A DNA stretch of 64,000 nucleotides from Paraphoma chrysanthemicola (lineage: Eukaryota > Ascomycota > Dothideomycetes > Pleosporales > Phaeosphaeriaceae). The notes under the pieces were generated by a model that did not search any database, had not been told where the DNA came from, and worked only from the letters and a program-made list of their open reading frames with translations. This document shows positions 12,304 through 22,756 of the stretch, one piece after another (positions within the stretch are counted from its first letter, which is position 1; each line of letters opens with the position of its first letter). The DNA lies in NCBI GenBank assembly GCA_020744225.1, contig JAGMWG010000007.1, positions 248,001 through 312,000 of the forward strand, written 5' to 3'. Position numbers and translations under genes: made by a program.

Positions 12304-12526
12304 TTTTGCGGTGTTGCGATCAAGATTGGTGGTGTCCGCGGGCCGCAGCTTCCTCGAACTTTTTTGACGGAAGGCGCGCGCCAAGCATTTCGGAACCAGT
12401 AAGATGCGAGCTAAACTGGTATCATCATCGATACTAGAAGAGCTCCCCTCCCACGCCACGCCCTGCATCTCCACTCCACACGCCCATTGAGGCCTCGCAC
12501 GGGCAATCAGAGCGACAACCAACATC
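12304..12526. promoter_or_regulatory. Short bidirectional promoter between RPC40 and the complex I 49-kDa gene
   Basis: Only 223 bp separate the two start codons. No TATA box is evident on either side. A G+C-rich GGAAGGCGCGCGCC patch lies near 12370. Shared regulation is inferred from the arrangement. Confidence 0.55.
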
Positions 12527-14010
12527 ATGCCCGCCCCATTCGCGCGACTGGCCGGCCACACGGCGAAGCGGCTGTGTTTGAACGTCTCCCGCCCGCAGCT
12601 CCGAACCGCCCTCCCACAACGACCCATTGCGCGCTGCCTGTCGACGACACTGCCGCGCCGATATGCTGAGATCGACGAAAGCCAGCGGACGCGCCTGGTT
12701 CCGACCAAGGAGGACTTCAGCCGCCCCGCCGACCCCGAGGATCCCGAGAACAAGAGCATGCAGCAGGACGAGCAGGACCATGCCGACCAGAGGAAGATCC
12801 GCCATTACACCGTCAACTTTGGGCCCCAGCATCCCGCTGCCCACGGCGTGTTGCGATTGATCTTGGAACTCAATGGCGAGGAGATTGTGCGCGCCGATCC
12901 CCACGTCGGACTGCTGCACCGAGGCACAGAGAAGCTCATCGAGTACCGGACATACCTGCAGGCGCTGCCGTACTTTGATCGTCTGGACTACGTCTCTATG
13001 ATGACCAACGAACAGTGCTTTTCGCTGGCCGTGGAGAAGCTGCTGAACATTGAGATCCCAGAGCGCGCCAAGTACATCCGCACTTTGTTTGGTGAAATTA
13101 CACGCATCTTGAACCATCTCATGTCGGTCTTGTCTCACGCCATGGACGTTGGTGCTCTGACGCCGTTCTTGTGGGGCTTCGAGGAGCGTGAGAAGCTCAT
13201 GGTGAGTCGACATAAATTGAGAAATCATGATGAGAGGCTAACGTGAATCAGGAATTCTATGAACGTGTCTCTGGCGCTCGTCTTCACGCCGCCTACGTCC
13301 GCCCTGGTGGCGTATCGCAGGATCTGCCCATCGGACTACTCGACGATATCTACCAATGGGCTACTCAGTTTGGCGACCGCATCGACGAGACGGAAGAGAT
13401 GTTGACAGACAACCGTATCTGGATTGGCCGAACAAAGGGTGTCGGTGTTGTCTCAGCAGCTGATGCTATCAACTACTCCTTTTCCGGCGTCATGCTTCGC
13501 GGATCGGGTGTGCCATGGGACATCCGAAAGTCACAGCCCTACGATGCGTATGACAAGGTTGAGTTTGATGTCCCAGTCGGTGTCAACGGCGACTGCTACG
13601 ACCGCTACCTGTGCCGCATGGAGGAGTTCCGACAGTCGCTCCGTATCATCCACCAGTGCTTGAACCAAATGCCCGCTGGACCCGTCAAGGTCGAGGACTA
13701 CAAGATTGCACCGCCGCCACGCGCCGCCATGAAGGAGAACATGGAGGCTCTCATTCACCACTTCTTGCTCTTTAGCAAGGGCTACACAGTTCCACCCGGC
13801 GAGACCTACAGCGCTATTGAGGCGCCTAAGGGAGAGATGGGTGTCTTTGTTGTCTCAGATGGCAGCGAGAGGCCGTACAGGTGCAAGATCAGGGCACCTG
13901 GATTCGCACATTTGGCTTGCATGGACCAGATATCAAGGGGTCACTTGCTTGCCGATGCGGTTGCAATCATTGGTACTATGGATTTGGTGTTTGGTGAAGT
14001 GGATCGGTAG
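12527..14010 (+). CDS. nuo-49: NADH:ubiquinone oxidoreductase 49-kDa subunit (NDUFS2/NuoD type), mitochondrial complex I
   Basis: Core subunit lining the ubiquinone-binding cavity of respiratory complex I in the inner mitochondrial membrane. Exons 12527-13201 and 13252-14010 give 477 aa. The first ~40 residues are Arg/Ser/Leu-rich with no acidic residue, a mitochondrial presequence ending near RCLSTTLPRRYAE. Family signatures: NFGPQHPAAHGVLRLILELN, HVGLLHRGTEKLIE, the Q-site tyrosine region YFDRLDYVSMM, and the C-terminal APGFAHLACMDQISRGHLLA followed by IIGTMDLVFGEVDR, which ends the protein exactly as in other eukaryotes. Complete. The long antisense frame across exon 1 is a codon-bias shadow. 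Confidence 0.97.
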
Positions 14011-15068
14011 GTCAATAATGAGAAAAGAGATACTAGCAAAGAAACGCATCTAACCGGCAAGAGTCTGGGCATCAGAGCCATGTGGCTGACTGTACATAGA
14101 GTCTGTACTCTACTTTTCTTTTTGAAGTCGAATCACATTGAACGTTCAACAGAGTATTTCCAGTCACCTCTCCAGATCTCAGCTGTGTGCGGAAGCAGGA
14201 ATGAAGCAATTTGCGCACCTACACCCACGTGGCATATACCCGATCGATGCTCGATCTGAACACACCATCAGTGCAATCTAATGAACCCACTACAGCGACC
14301 GGTAGATATCTCGCTTAGCTTACCGCGCCTCCATCGAAGCATGCGTACGACGGCGAGCCTCAATCATTTACCCCGCTACCGGTCCGTTCACCATCGGCAA
14401 TCCCGTGTCCAGGAACACCACGCTCATTCGCTCCTTTGCCAGCTTCGCCACGCGGCTTGAGCCGGATCGGTCCTACACACTTTACATCGCTAGTTTGTGC
14501 ACTGCTCGCCGCGTATATTCAGCTTCAATGGTCGCATGAAGTCATTCGAGGGCTCGCTTGCGATTGCAGCCGTTTTGCGCGAATTTCTCTTAACGATGGC
14601 GTGCATGCAGCTGTGGCTGTGCGACACACGCACACTTTACCTAATCAGGTAATAGACGATACAAATACCTGCACGCATCCTGGTGTTCGCGCCATGGGCT
14701 AGAGCGCTCGTGCAGGACGGACTCAGCTGCGCAGGGGCACGCGGGTTGCATGTGAAAAGCGAGATTATGCTTGATGGGGTTGGAAAGCTTGCTTTTTGGA
14801 ATGGAGCGAGCGGGGTACCCAAGTAGGGGAGGCGTTAGGAGTGGATCGGATTGGAATGGGTTGGGGTGCCCGTGGGAAGGGCCGTTTGGATTGCGTGATG
14901 TTGTTGGTGGAGGGGTAGAGAGGTATGACGGTGGCTTTGGAATTATGTATATAAAGAGGAGACCGGGAAGTGAGGTCGACTTGAAACCAGCAGAATCATC
15001 TGAGCTTCACAGTCATCTCTTCGAACACCATTCAAGTTTTAAACTCCAAGGAAGGATATTACTCCATC
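14011..15068. other. Intergenic, 1.06 kb, promoter of the SYG-repeat gene
   Basis: No coding frame of note. It contains the TATA element listed separately and a G-rich, pyrimidine-poor stretch at 14,700-14,940 on the plus strand just upstream of it. Confidence 0.5.
14948..14955 (+). promoter_or_regulatory. TATA box of the SYG-repeat gene
   Basis: TATATAAA lies 121 bp upstream of the ATG at 15069 and is followed by a plausible 5' leader. A strong TATA in an otherwise housekeeping-rich window suggests an inducible gene (inference). Confidence 0.6.
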
Positions 15069-16061
15069 ATGTCTTACAACGACCGCGACAACGAGACCCG
15101 CGGCGGGTCGTATGGCAGCAGCCGTGATGAGGAGACGACGGGTTATGGAAACAAGTCGTCGTCGGGGTATGGCAACGACAACGAAGATTCGTATGGCTCG
15201 AAGAAGTCTAGCTATGGATCCAATGATAACGAGGATTCGTACGGCTCGTCCAAGAAGTCTGGATATGGAAACGACAACGAGGATTCCTATGGCTCGAAGA
15301 AGTCAAGCTCCGGCTCCAACGACAACGAGGACTCGTATGGCTCAAAGAAGTCAAGCTACGGCTCCAATAACAATGACAACGACAATTCCTACGGCTCATC
15401 CAACAAGACCGACGCCGATACTTCCTACGGAAGCAAGAAGACCAGCGGCTATGGAAGCTCGAACCGCGATGACGACGACTCGTACGGCTCCAGCAAGAAG
15501 AATACCGATGACGATTCCTACGGCTCGAAGAAGCAGACTTCAAGCTATGGATCCAACGACAACGACAACGACGACTCGTATGGCTCGAGCAACAAGAAGT
15601 CTACCTACGGATCCAACGACAACGAAGATTCCTACGGCTCCAAGAAGGATTCATCTACCTACGGCTCCTCCAACCGCAACGACGACAACGACTCGTATGG
15701 CTCCAAGAAGCAATCCGACAGCTACGGTTCGTCGAAGCGCGACGACGACGATTCATACGGCTCAAGCACCAAGAAATCGTCCTATGGATCCAATGATACC
15801 GAAGACTCGTATGGCTCCAAGAAACAATCTGATAGCTACGGCTCCTCCAACCGCGATGACGGCGACAGCTATGGCTCGGGAAATAAGCAGTCAAGCTATG
15901 GATCGAACAAGAATGAGGATTCGTACGGCTCGGGCAATAAGCAGTCGAGCTATGGATCCAATGACAATGAGGACTCGTATGGATCTAAGAAGTCGTCTGG
16001 GTATGGAAATGAGGACTCTACTGAGTCGTATGGACGGTCTGGTCGTTCGGATAATTACTAG
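15069..16061 (+). CDS. Low-complexity Ser-Tyr-Gly/Asp-Lys repeat protein (disordered, hydrophilin- or FUS-like composition)
   Basis: Intronless, 330 aa. After MSYNDRDNETRGG the whole protein is about 16 imperfect units of 16-20 residues alternating an acidic half (NDNEDSYGS) with a basic half (KKSSYGS). After the initiator Met only eleven residue types occur (S, Y, G, N, D, K, E, R, T, Q and a single A). There is no Leu, Val, Ile, Phe, Pro, Trp, Cys or His, so no folded core is possible. Evenly spaced SYG motifs recall Tyr-sticker low-complexity domains; high Gly and extreme hydrophilicity fit the hydrophilin definition. No signal peptide, so likely intracellular. Ends with a RSDNY tail. Function unknown; stress protection or condensate formation is speculation. 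Its neighbour also begins MSYND. Confidence 0.8.
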   Translation: MSYNDRDNETRGGSYGSSRDEETTGYGNKSSSGYGNDNEDSYGSKKSSYGSNDNEDSYGSSKKSGYGNDNEDSYGSKKSSSGSNDNEDSYGSKKSSYGSNNNDNDNSYGSSNKTDADTSYGSKKTSGYGSSNRDDDDSYGSSKKNTDDDSYGSKKQTSSYGSNDNDNDDSYGSSNKKSTYGSNDNEDSYGSKKDSSTYGSSNRNDDNDSYGSKKQSDSYGSSKRDDDDSYGSSTKKSSYGSNDTEDSYGSKKQSDSYGSSNRDDGDSYGSGNKQSSYGSNKNEDSYGSGNKQSSYGSNDNEDSYGSKKSSGYGNEDSTESYGRSGRSDNY

Positions 16062-16813
16062 ACGATGGCTGAGGCTTGGAAGGATATGATGGAGGGATGA
16101 TTCTGGGTTAGCTAGGAATGCACCTTACGAATATATGTATACGCAGTGGAGAATGTTGAACTTGAAGTGAGATTAAAGAAACACGTCAAGGACATTTGTA
16201 CCTATTTTCGATAATCCCCGTCTTGAGAATATGATCAATACCCTTGAGTTCATAACTCGAAAAGTACCACGATTGTTAATCTAGACCACATTTCAACTGA
16301 CAGAAAAAAGCAATGGCATGCATCATGCAGCCAAAGCGTGGCCAGGCCCGATCGATCATGCCACGCGTTGCATGTTGCATGAGGAGCTGCATGGGTGGTG
16401 TGATACGTCATTAGTGAGGGGCAGTGTAGCGGGGAGGGGTAAACAAGGTACCATCTTTCTTGACCTTGGCTGCGAGAGGTTTCTTGACTTGCAATTGACT
16501 TCCTGTCGAGTTACTATATCCTGTCTTTATCAATTGAGCTTTATATTCTGGAGATTGAGTAGCTAAATAGTAAGTGCACCGGTTTCAGTCTCTACTGGGT
16601 ATACAGCCATGAAGGTCTAAGAGATTACCGAGCTGTTGCGGAGACGCGTTTGAGCTTTCATACAAGCTACTACGCATCTCAATCCACCCTGCTCCAAGAC
16701 TACTTGAAGCTTGTTTTACTCCCTCTCTACCCTTTCTTAGCACTACGTCCTCCTACTGTATCTCTAACTCTCCCTTCTCACATCCTGACACCCAGCAGAC
16801 AGCAACAATAACA
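16062..16813. other. Intergenic between the two MSYND genes
   Basis: 750 bp with no coding frame of note. A pyrimidine-rich stretch (16,690-16,800) immediately before the second gene is typical of a fungal leader. The plus frame of 82 codons at 16318-16566 has no recognisable feature. Confidence 0.5.
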
Positions 16814-18131
16814 ATGTCCTACAACGACGAATCTTCCGGCCGCGGCGGAGGTGGCTACGGCAACGATCGCCGCGATGACGATCGACGCGAAGGCGGATCT
16901 GGTCGCGGAGACGATGATCGCCGTGGTGGAGGTGGAGGATATGGCAACGAGAGACGACAGGAGGGAGGCGGATATGGAGGCGGAGAGAGGCGTGAGGAAT
17001 ATGGCTCCAATCGCCGTGATGATGACCGACCATCCGGTGGATACGGTGGAGGAGGCAGAAGCGAAGAGCACGGCTCGAGCCGCCGTGATGACGATAGACC
17101 GTCTGGTGGATATGGGGGAGGAGATAGGCGTGAAGAACATGGTTCGAGCCGCCGTGATGATGATAGGCCCTCTGGTGGGTACGGCGGCGGCGGAGAACGA
17201 CGCGAAGAGTACGGATCGAACCGCCGCGATGACGATAGGCCATCAGGTGGCTACGGTGGTAACGACAGGCGCGACGATCGTCCCTCTGGAGGCTTCGGAG
17301 GCAGCGATGAACGCCGTAACGAGTCCTCAGGCTACGGCGGTTCCTCTAATGAGCAGCAGAGGCGCGCTGAAGCTCAACGCTACGACAGCCGTCCCAGCGG
17401 TGGAAGCGGAGGGTCCGGACGGGACGATGAGCGCCGCCATGAGAGCAGCAGTGGTGGCTATGGCGGCTCCAACGACCGTCCAACAGGCGGCAGCTATTCA
17501 GGCTACGGCGGAAATTCTGGCTCCCAGGGCGGCCAGCAATCTTCAGGCACTTCGTATGGCGGCGGCCACGGTGGATCTGACGACTTCTCTGGTGCCGCGC
17601 AGCATGCGCAGTCGAGCGCCGGTGATTCCGGAGACTCGAATTTGTTCAGCATGGCTCTTGGACTGTTGAACAAGGACAAAGCCAAGAACGAGGACGTCGA
17701 TGAGGACGATGCGATCAAGCAGCATGAGAAGTTCTATGGTGGAGGTGGGCAGGAAGGTCAGGCCAGCTCGGGCAACGTTGGTGCTGCGGCGGCGATGCAG
17801 GCGGCCAAGATGTTCAACTCAGGAGGCAACGAGCAGGCAAGTGGTGGGCAGGATAAGCTCATCGGACTGGCGATGGCACAGGCTGCGCAATTGTTCGATA
17901 AGCAGCAAGCACAGGGAAAGACTGTCAGTATCTTGGACTGTCGGGTTGGTAATTACGCTAATCGGATAATAGGATGCGGGAGCTACGAAGCAGGACGCTG
18001 TTGCGCAGGCGGCCCAGATGGCACTCAAGTTCTATATGAAGAGTGAGGCTGGCGGTGGTGGAGCCAGTGGTGGAGGCAGCTCTGGCGGTCTCGGTGGTCT
18101 GCTCAACATGGCTTCCAAGTTCATGAAATGA
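16814..18131 (+). CDS. Gly/Arg/Asp-repeat protein with conserved C-terminal helical domain (DUF7721-like)
   Basis: Exons 16814-17923 and 17973-18131, phase 0, 49-nt intron, 422 aa. Residues 1-170 are a repeat with a core of RRDDDRPSGGYGGGG followed by a charged linker ending in EEHGSS or EEYGSN, present about five times. Residues 170-260 are Gly/Ser-rich. From about 260 a conserved region begins: GAAQHAQSSAGDSGDSNLFS, then ALGLLN, DAIKQHEKFYGGG, AAAMQAAKMFNSGG, LIGLAMAQAAQLFDKQQAQG and, after the intron, VAQAAQMALKFYMKSE and LLNMASKFMK. I associate this tail with the fungal DUF7721 family from memory. No signal peptide. It shares the MSYND start and Tyr/Gly-rich style with the upstream gene, suggesting related origin or a common localisation cue. 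Function unknown. Confidence 0.8.
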
Positions 18132-18664
18132 GTGTCTGAGCCGAGAGCGAGCATGGCTATCACGAGTATGATTGACGGTCAATGAGTGTACGAACGAGGC
18201 ATAAGCATAAGTAAACATATTGAAAACATACATAGCACACTAAAAGGTAGATCTCACCATGCCTCTCCTTTCTACTCATCATGATGGCATAGTACTAGTG
18301 AGAACGTTTGGAGGAGCGAGTGCCAACGCTATGCAGGATTGGACTAGCCTCATTTAGGAGGGCAACAAAACCACGGCAGCACTTGCTGTCCATGATGTGG
18401 ATAGGAAAGAATGACTGTGAGAATCCTCTTTCTAATATCGAGATTGCTGTAGCTGCATTCCGATGAGCCGGGCGACGGCCCGAACGTTCCCTGATAACAA
18501 TCACATCTTCCCCATTCTTGACAGATGCAGTTACACCTCCCGTCACGGGAGCTAAATCCGTTCCGCACAATGCCATTGACTTTGCCATTCCTCATTATCC
18601 TGTCCTCCACCATGTCATCTTATCTGCTGCCCGACAACAAGCACGACGTGCTCCCGCCAGAGCG

Positions 18665-19536
18665 ATGACCGACCGCAAGCTCTCTCAAGCCTCTCGTCTC
18701 GACCTTCCTCCGACATTGCACACATCTTCACATGGCGAACCACACGTCGATTCCGAAGAAGCCGTCCGGTATGAGCGCCGGAGAGTCTCGAGGGAGCTAG
18801 AGCCGCTCCACCACAGCGTGTCCTCACGTCATAGTTCTGAAGCCCGAGCAGAGCCAAGCTATGCGAATACCAGTCTAAGGTCGCGCAATGCCGCACCGCG
18901 GGAGTCGCAAGAACACTTGCGTCGTGCTTTGAGCAATGCCAGCACGCAACAAGACATTCCTGGCGCGAGTGAAGCTGGTGGGCTGAGCGTGCGGTCGTCA
19001 CAACGGGTACCACGCTGGGACAATGCGATTTCGAGGTTTTGGAGGAGACACATCAGTATTACCATTGACGAGGGAGCGCATAGAGATCATTTGGGTACAC
19101 GGCATTATTTTCTCAAGCCACGCTCCTTCCTAACGTGGACACAGCACTTGAGCGTACCTTTCTAGGCTACCTGCGCACCTCTCTCCTGCTCGTCATGACC
19201 GGCGTCCTCATCGCGCAACTCTTCCGCCTGCAGCGTAGCTCGAACCCAGATCCGACACTTGGCTTCTACGTCATCGGCCTGCCTCTCAGCATGACCTTCA
19301 TCGGCATGGCGATTTTGGTTCTGCTGGTTGGCGCATACAGATTCTGGAAACTGCAAAATGGGCTGGTGAGAGGCAAGGCGCATACGGGCGGTTGGGAGGT
19401 GCTGCTAGTTATGGGGATGAGTATATTGGTAAGCGAATCTGACAAAGCAGTCATTTGTCGTCGAGGGCTTACGGTGGCTTAGCTCTTTCTTGCAACGTTT
19501 GCGCTGGTATTAGGTATAAACATTCGCAAAGGCTGA
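18665..19536 (+). CDS. DUF202-domain membrane protein
   Basis: Exons 18665-19094, 19145-19428 and 19483-19536 give 255 aa. The N-terminal ~130 residues are Ser/Arg-rich and probably disordered. The family hallmark RDHLALERTFLGYLRTS appears only after splicing the first 50-nt intron. Three hydrophobic helices follow (LLLVMTGVLIAQLF; LGFYVIGLPLSMTFIGMAIL; LLVMGMSIL joined to LFLATFALVLGINI), and the protein ends in basic IRKG. DUF202 proteins are small three-helix membrane proteins of unknown biochemical role, probably vacuolar or plasma membrane in fungi. The frame is open back to 18518; the Met at 18665 was chosen because the upstream stretch looks less protein-like. The start is therefore uncertain. 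Confidence 0.85.
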
Positions 19537-19785
19537 ACGACGGCTGAGCTTTTCACGCGAGTGCGCGAGCGCGCAAGCTACGCGCAACAGCAACATTGCA
19601 GCCTAGCGAGGGCCCTCCACCCATGAACTCACTTTCACTGTGGCAGTCAAGATCACTATCAACCCTGCGATTCGTCGCACACGATCGTCCTACTTTCGAC
19701 TGACATTTACTCAACCATGTAAGTTGGGGTCAATCTCTCGGTCTCTCAATCGAATTCGCTTCTTTGCTGGAAACGTCTCAATACC

Positions 19786-20506
19786 ATGCCACGGCGAAGA
19801 CCAAATTTGCCTTTGCAGCACCTCGACAATGGTCTGCTTGACGTAAAGCCCTACGGAGAATTTGTCGCAATGTGAGTAAATTGTACCTGGATTTCAGAAC
19901 GACGTATTGACGATAGGCTGAAGAACGAACCGAAATCTCGAGGACTCCCCGCTCTTGCGCCTACCACCCGAGATTCGCAATCGCATCTTCAAATATGCTC
20001 TTTGTGGACACAAACTCAGACCATTTCTCTCATTTGAACACTTTCGAACCTCGGAGCTCCAAGGCGTGGTTGCGGCCAACCGAAAGCTGGCCAAAGGTCG
20101 ATTCGAGCTACTACTTACTAGTCGTCAAATCTATGCAGAAACAGCGGCGCTACCCTACATTCTTACTACCTTCGCTTTCCAGAGGACCTATCATATCCAT
20201 CAATGGCTATCCGTACTTGACAGACATCCGGTGCAGAAGAAGCGCTTGCGGTACATCAAGACGCTTCAATGCGCCTCAATGCCGTCCGATAGCGTCAGCG
20301 AGCACCAATGCCACAAAGCATTTCCTCTGGATCGGTTTTGTGGTCTGGAGCGAGTCGAGCTTCTTCTCTACCACCGCGCATATCGGCGTGAGGTGAGCCG
20401 AATTAATAAAACATATGCGAAATTCTTCCAAGAAAAAGGGATCAAGGTCGCTGTGAAGAACAGTACGAGTTGGCAGTGGTGTATCGATGAGATTTTGAAA
20501 CCATAG
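19786..20506 (+). CDS. Short fungal protein with F-box/2EXR-like LRLPPEIRNRIFKYAL box
   Basis: Exons 19786-19871 and 19924-20506, 222 aa. The signature LLRLPPEIRNRIFKYALCG near residue 42 is the N-terminal box of a large, lineage-expanded family in Pezizomycotina, often labelled F-box-like or 2EXR. It is followed by LLLTSRQIYAETAALPYIL, a conserved second segment. No known partner or enzymatic role. The intron acceptor is read at 19922-19923: using the nearer AG at 19915-19916 would put a TGA in frame, and that AG is only about 4 nt from the likely branch A, so bypass is sensible. The gene converges on the multicopper oxidase (234 bp between stops). Confidence 0.75.
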
Positions 20507-20740
20507 CCGTGTCTGCTTCTGGCAAAAGAAGAGAGGAGTAGGTACCGCAAGGGCTATGCTGCATAGCCCATTTGAGGCTCTACTTTCGTAGAGTATAGTT
20601 TGAAGAGTGTCATGATGTCGTGGCATTGTGTGTGTACTCATAAACTCCCTTCAACCAAATAGACATTTGACCGCCAAAATTTACCTTAACCCCCAATGCC
20701 TCCCATATATGCAGTGCTATAATCAATATGACAGATGCAG

Positions 20741-22642
20741 TTACTTCCTCTTCGTAGTTGTCGTCGTCTTCTTGTCATCGTCTGACTTCTTCGTACTCGT
20801 TGCCTTGGGCGCCGACGTGATCGTTGGCGATGGCGCCTTACCCCCCGCGCCTGAAGCCGACGACGTAACAACCGGTGTTGATGGCGCGGCGGATGAAGAG
20901 GCAATAGTCTGTAGCGTAGTTGGTTTCGGACCACCATTTGCCCAGTACTCATCCAGCGCCTTCTCCAGCTTCAACACATCCTTGTACGCCTCGAGTGACT
21001 CGAAAAATTCGCACTTCTTCCTCACTTGCTCGGTTTCATCGTCACGATCATTAATCGGCTTGGCTCGCCAGCGCTTCTCCATGGGGTCCAGGAAGCGACT
21101 TGTCTCGGTGTAGCCCCAGTCACCAAGATCAGTGACGTTGAAAGCAGCCATCATGTCGTGGTCTTCGTGGATGAGGTTGTGGCAATGGAACATGTATACG
21201 CCATCGCAGGGCGCATACCGCGCAATGACTGTGACTGTCTCGCCTTCGCCGAGCAACACGACGTCCTTTAAAGCTTCCTTTTCGTAATTGAGAACAGGAC
21301 GCTTGCCGCCAGTGCGAGTCAGGATTTGGAAATCAACGAGGTGTATGTGCACAGGATGAGACCAGCCTCCTGCGCCATTTCCGAGTTCCCAGACTTCGAT
21401 GGCGCCGCGCTTGGGCTTGGCTAGGATGCGGTTCTTGACGTCGGCAAAGGTGACGCCGTTGACTTGCCATTCGCCGTTGCTGCGGTGGAACTTGAATCTG
21501 CGGTCGATGCCGGACTTCTTGGGCGGGAAGGGAACGTTGCGCAGGGATGAAGGAGGGTTGCCGTTGTTTGAGGAATCACTGACCGTCTTGCCAACAACAA
21601 AGCGCATGACGAGGTCGGTGCTGTTGTAGTCTTCGTCATGCTGAACATCGCGTCCGTTTTTGACAGTGACGTTCTTACCAGCGTACGCCGAGAAGTCGAA
21701 GATTATTTCCCAACGCTCTGCCATGCTGATTTCCAGGTCGCTGCTGGTCACGGGCTTGGTGAGAAGACCCGTGTCAGCTCCGATGACCTGGAAAGGGATA
21801 GTCTTGCCAGCGTCATCCACAAATGTGAGTTTGAAAGTCCGGCTAATAGAAGTGTCGAGCCATCGAAGACGGTACTTACGAGGCTCAACCTCGTGGTACG
21901 GCCATGGCTGCCCATTGACATGGATCACATCACCCCACAACGATGTTGTCTCGTCTTTGGGATTAAAAAGCGTACCGTCTGGGTTATACTGCTTTGCGTT
22001 CAGAGCCAAAGGAAGATCGTACTTTCCTTTTGGTAAACCCAAACTGTTCTCAGCAGGATCGGTCAGGATATAGAAGCCTGCTTGACCGAAATACGCATTC
22101 TCGGCGGTATGGTGAATGGCGTGGTCGTGATACCACAGTGTTCGAGCGCTCTGAGAATTCGGGTAATCTAGCTACAGTCAACTTTACACTTGTCCATACT
22201 GATGCGAAATATACGTACAATAATCCTTGTACTCCCCCGGCTTAGTAACATCTTCAGCCCAACCATCGAACGCGGTACGACTGTATGAACCGTGCAGGTG
22301 AACAGAAAGATCCTTGTCGCCGTGATTCTTGAACCGCACAACAGCTTCTCGACCTTTGGTCATGCGGAAGGTAGGCCCAGGCGAGATACCATCATAGCCA
22401 ACAAGTCTCGCTGGCTTCTTGCCCTTGTATACTTGTTGCTCGAATGGCTTTACGTCGACCTCATAGAAGTCAATTTCGTTGCCAGTAGTTGAGTTCTTGT
22501 AGGTGTAAGTGACATTCTTGTCGGGAGAGAAAGGTAGTGGATTTTGGAAGATCTCCTTATACTCTGGGCTGAGCCACTTATCATCGCCAGCATAAGCCTG
22601 CGATGCTAATATGGCCACGACACCAGTGGAGAGATACCTCAT
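20741..22642 (-). CDS. Secreted multicopper oxidase, bilirubin-oxidase/CotA-like
   Basis: Exons 22642-22219 and 22167-20741, 616 aa. N-terminal signal peptide MRYLSTGVVAILASQAYA. All four copper-ligand motifs are present: HLHG (His115/117), WYHDH (155/157), HPVHIH (412/415/417) and HCHNLIHEDHDMM (469-481, Cys470 T1 ligand, Met axial). It should oxidise phenolic or tetrapyrrole substrates and reduce O2 to water outside the cell. The splice gives EYKDYYYPNSQSARTLWYHD, matching the bilirubin-oxidase branch rather than classical three-domain laccases. The C-terminal ~60 residues are Ser/Thr/Pro-rich, then very Lys/Thr-rich (KKTTTTTKRK), an unusual basic tail for a secreted enzyme. Substrate is not determinable. 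Confidence 0.93.
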
Positions 22643-22750
22643 GATGCTTTAGAAAGACGCTGAAGCCGAAGTTGGACAATGGCTAAGGGATCTCGAGCAA
22701 GCATGAGAGGGTTTGGCTGGTGCTAGCATGGAGTGGCACCAAGTGATGGC

Positions 22751-22756
22751 TTTATA
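22751..22756 (-). promoter_or_regulatory. TATA box of the multicopper oxidase
   Basis: On the minus strand this reads GATATAAAG about 110 bp upstream of the ATG at 22642, with a G+C-rich flank. Consistent with a regulated secreted enzyme. Confidence 0.55.

Noticed and set aside
12434..13228. 264-codon minus-strand ORF
   Set aside because: Antisense to exon 1 of the complex I 49-kDa gene, whose protein is unmistakable; G+C-rich codon bias keeps the opposite strand open.
15112..16089. 325-codon alternative-frame ORF over the SYG-repeat gene
   Set aside because: An Arg/Thr/Met-rich frame produced by the repetitive codons of the real frame; lacks the MSYND start shared with the neighbour.
16851..17669. 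272-codon alternative-frame ORF in the Gly/Arg/Asp-repeat gene
   Set aside because: Out-of-frame shadow of the repeat; does not continue into the conserved C-terminal domain.
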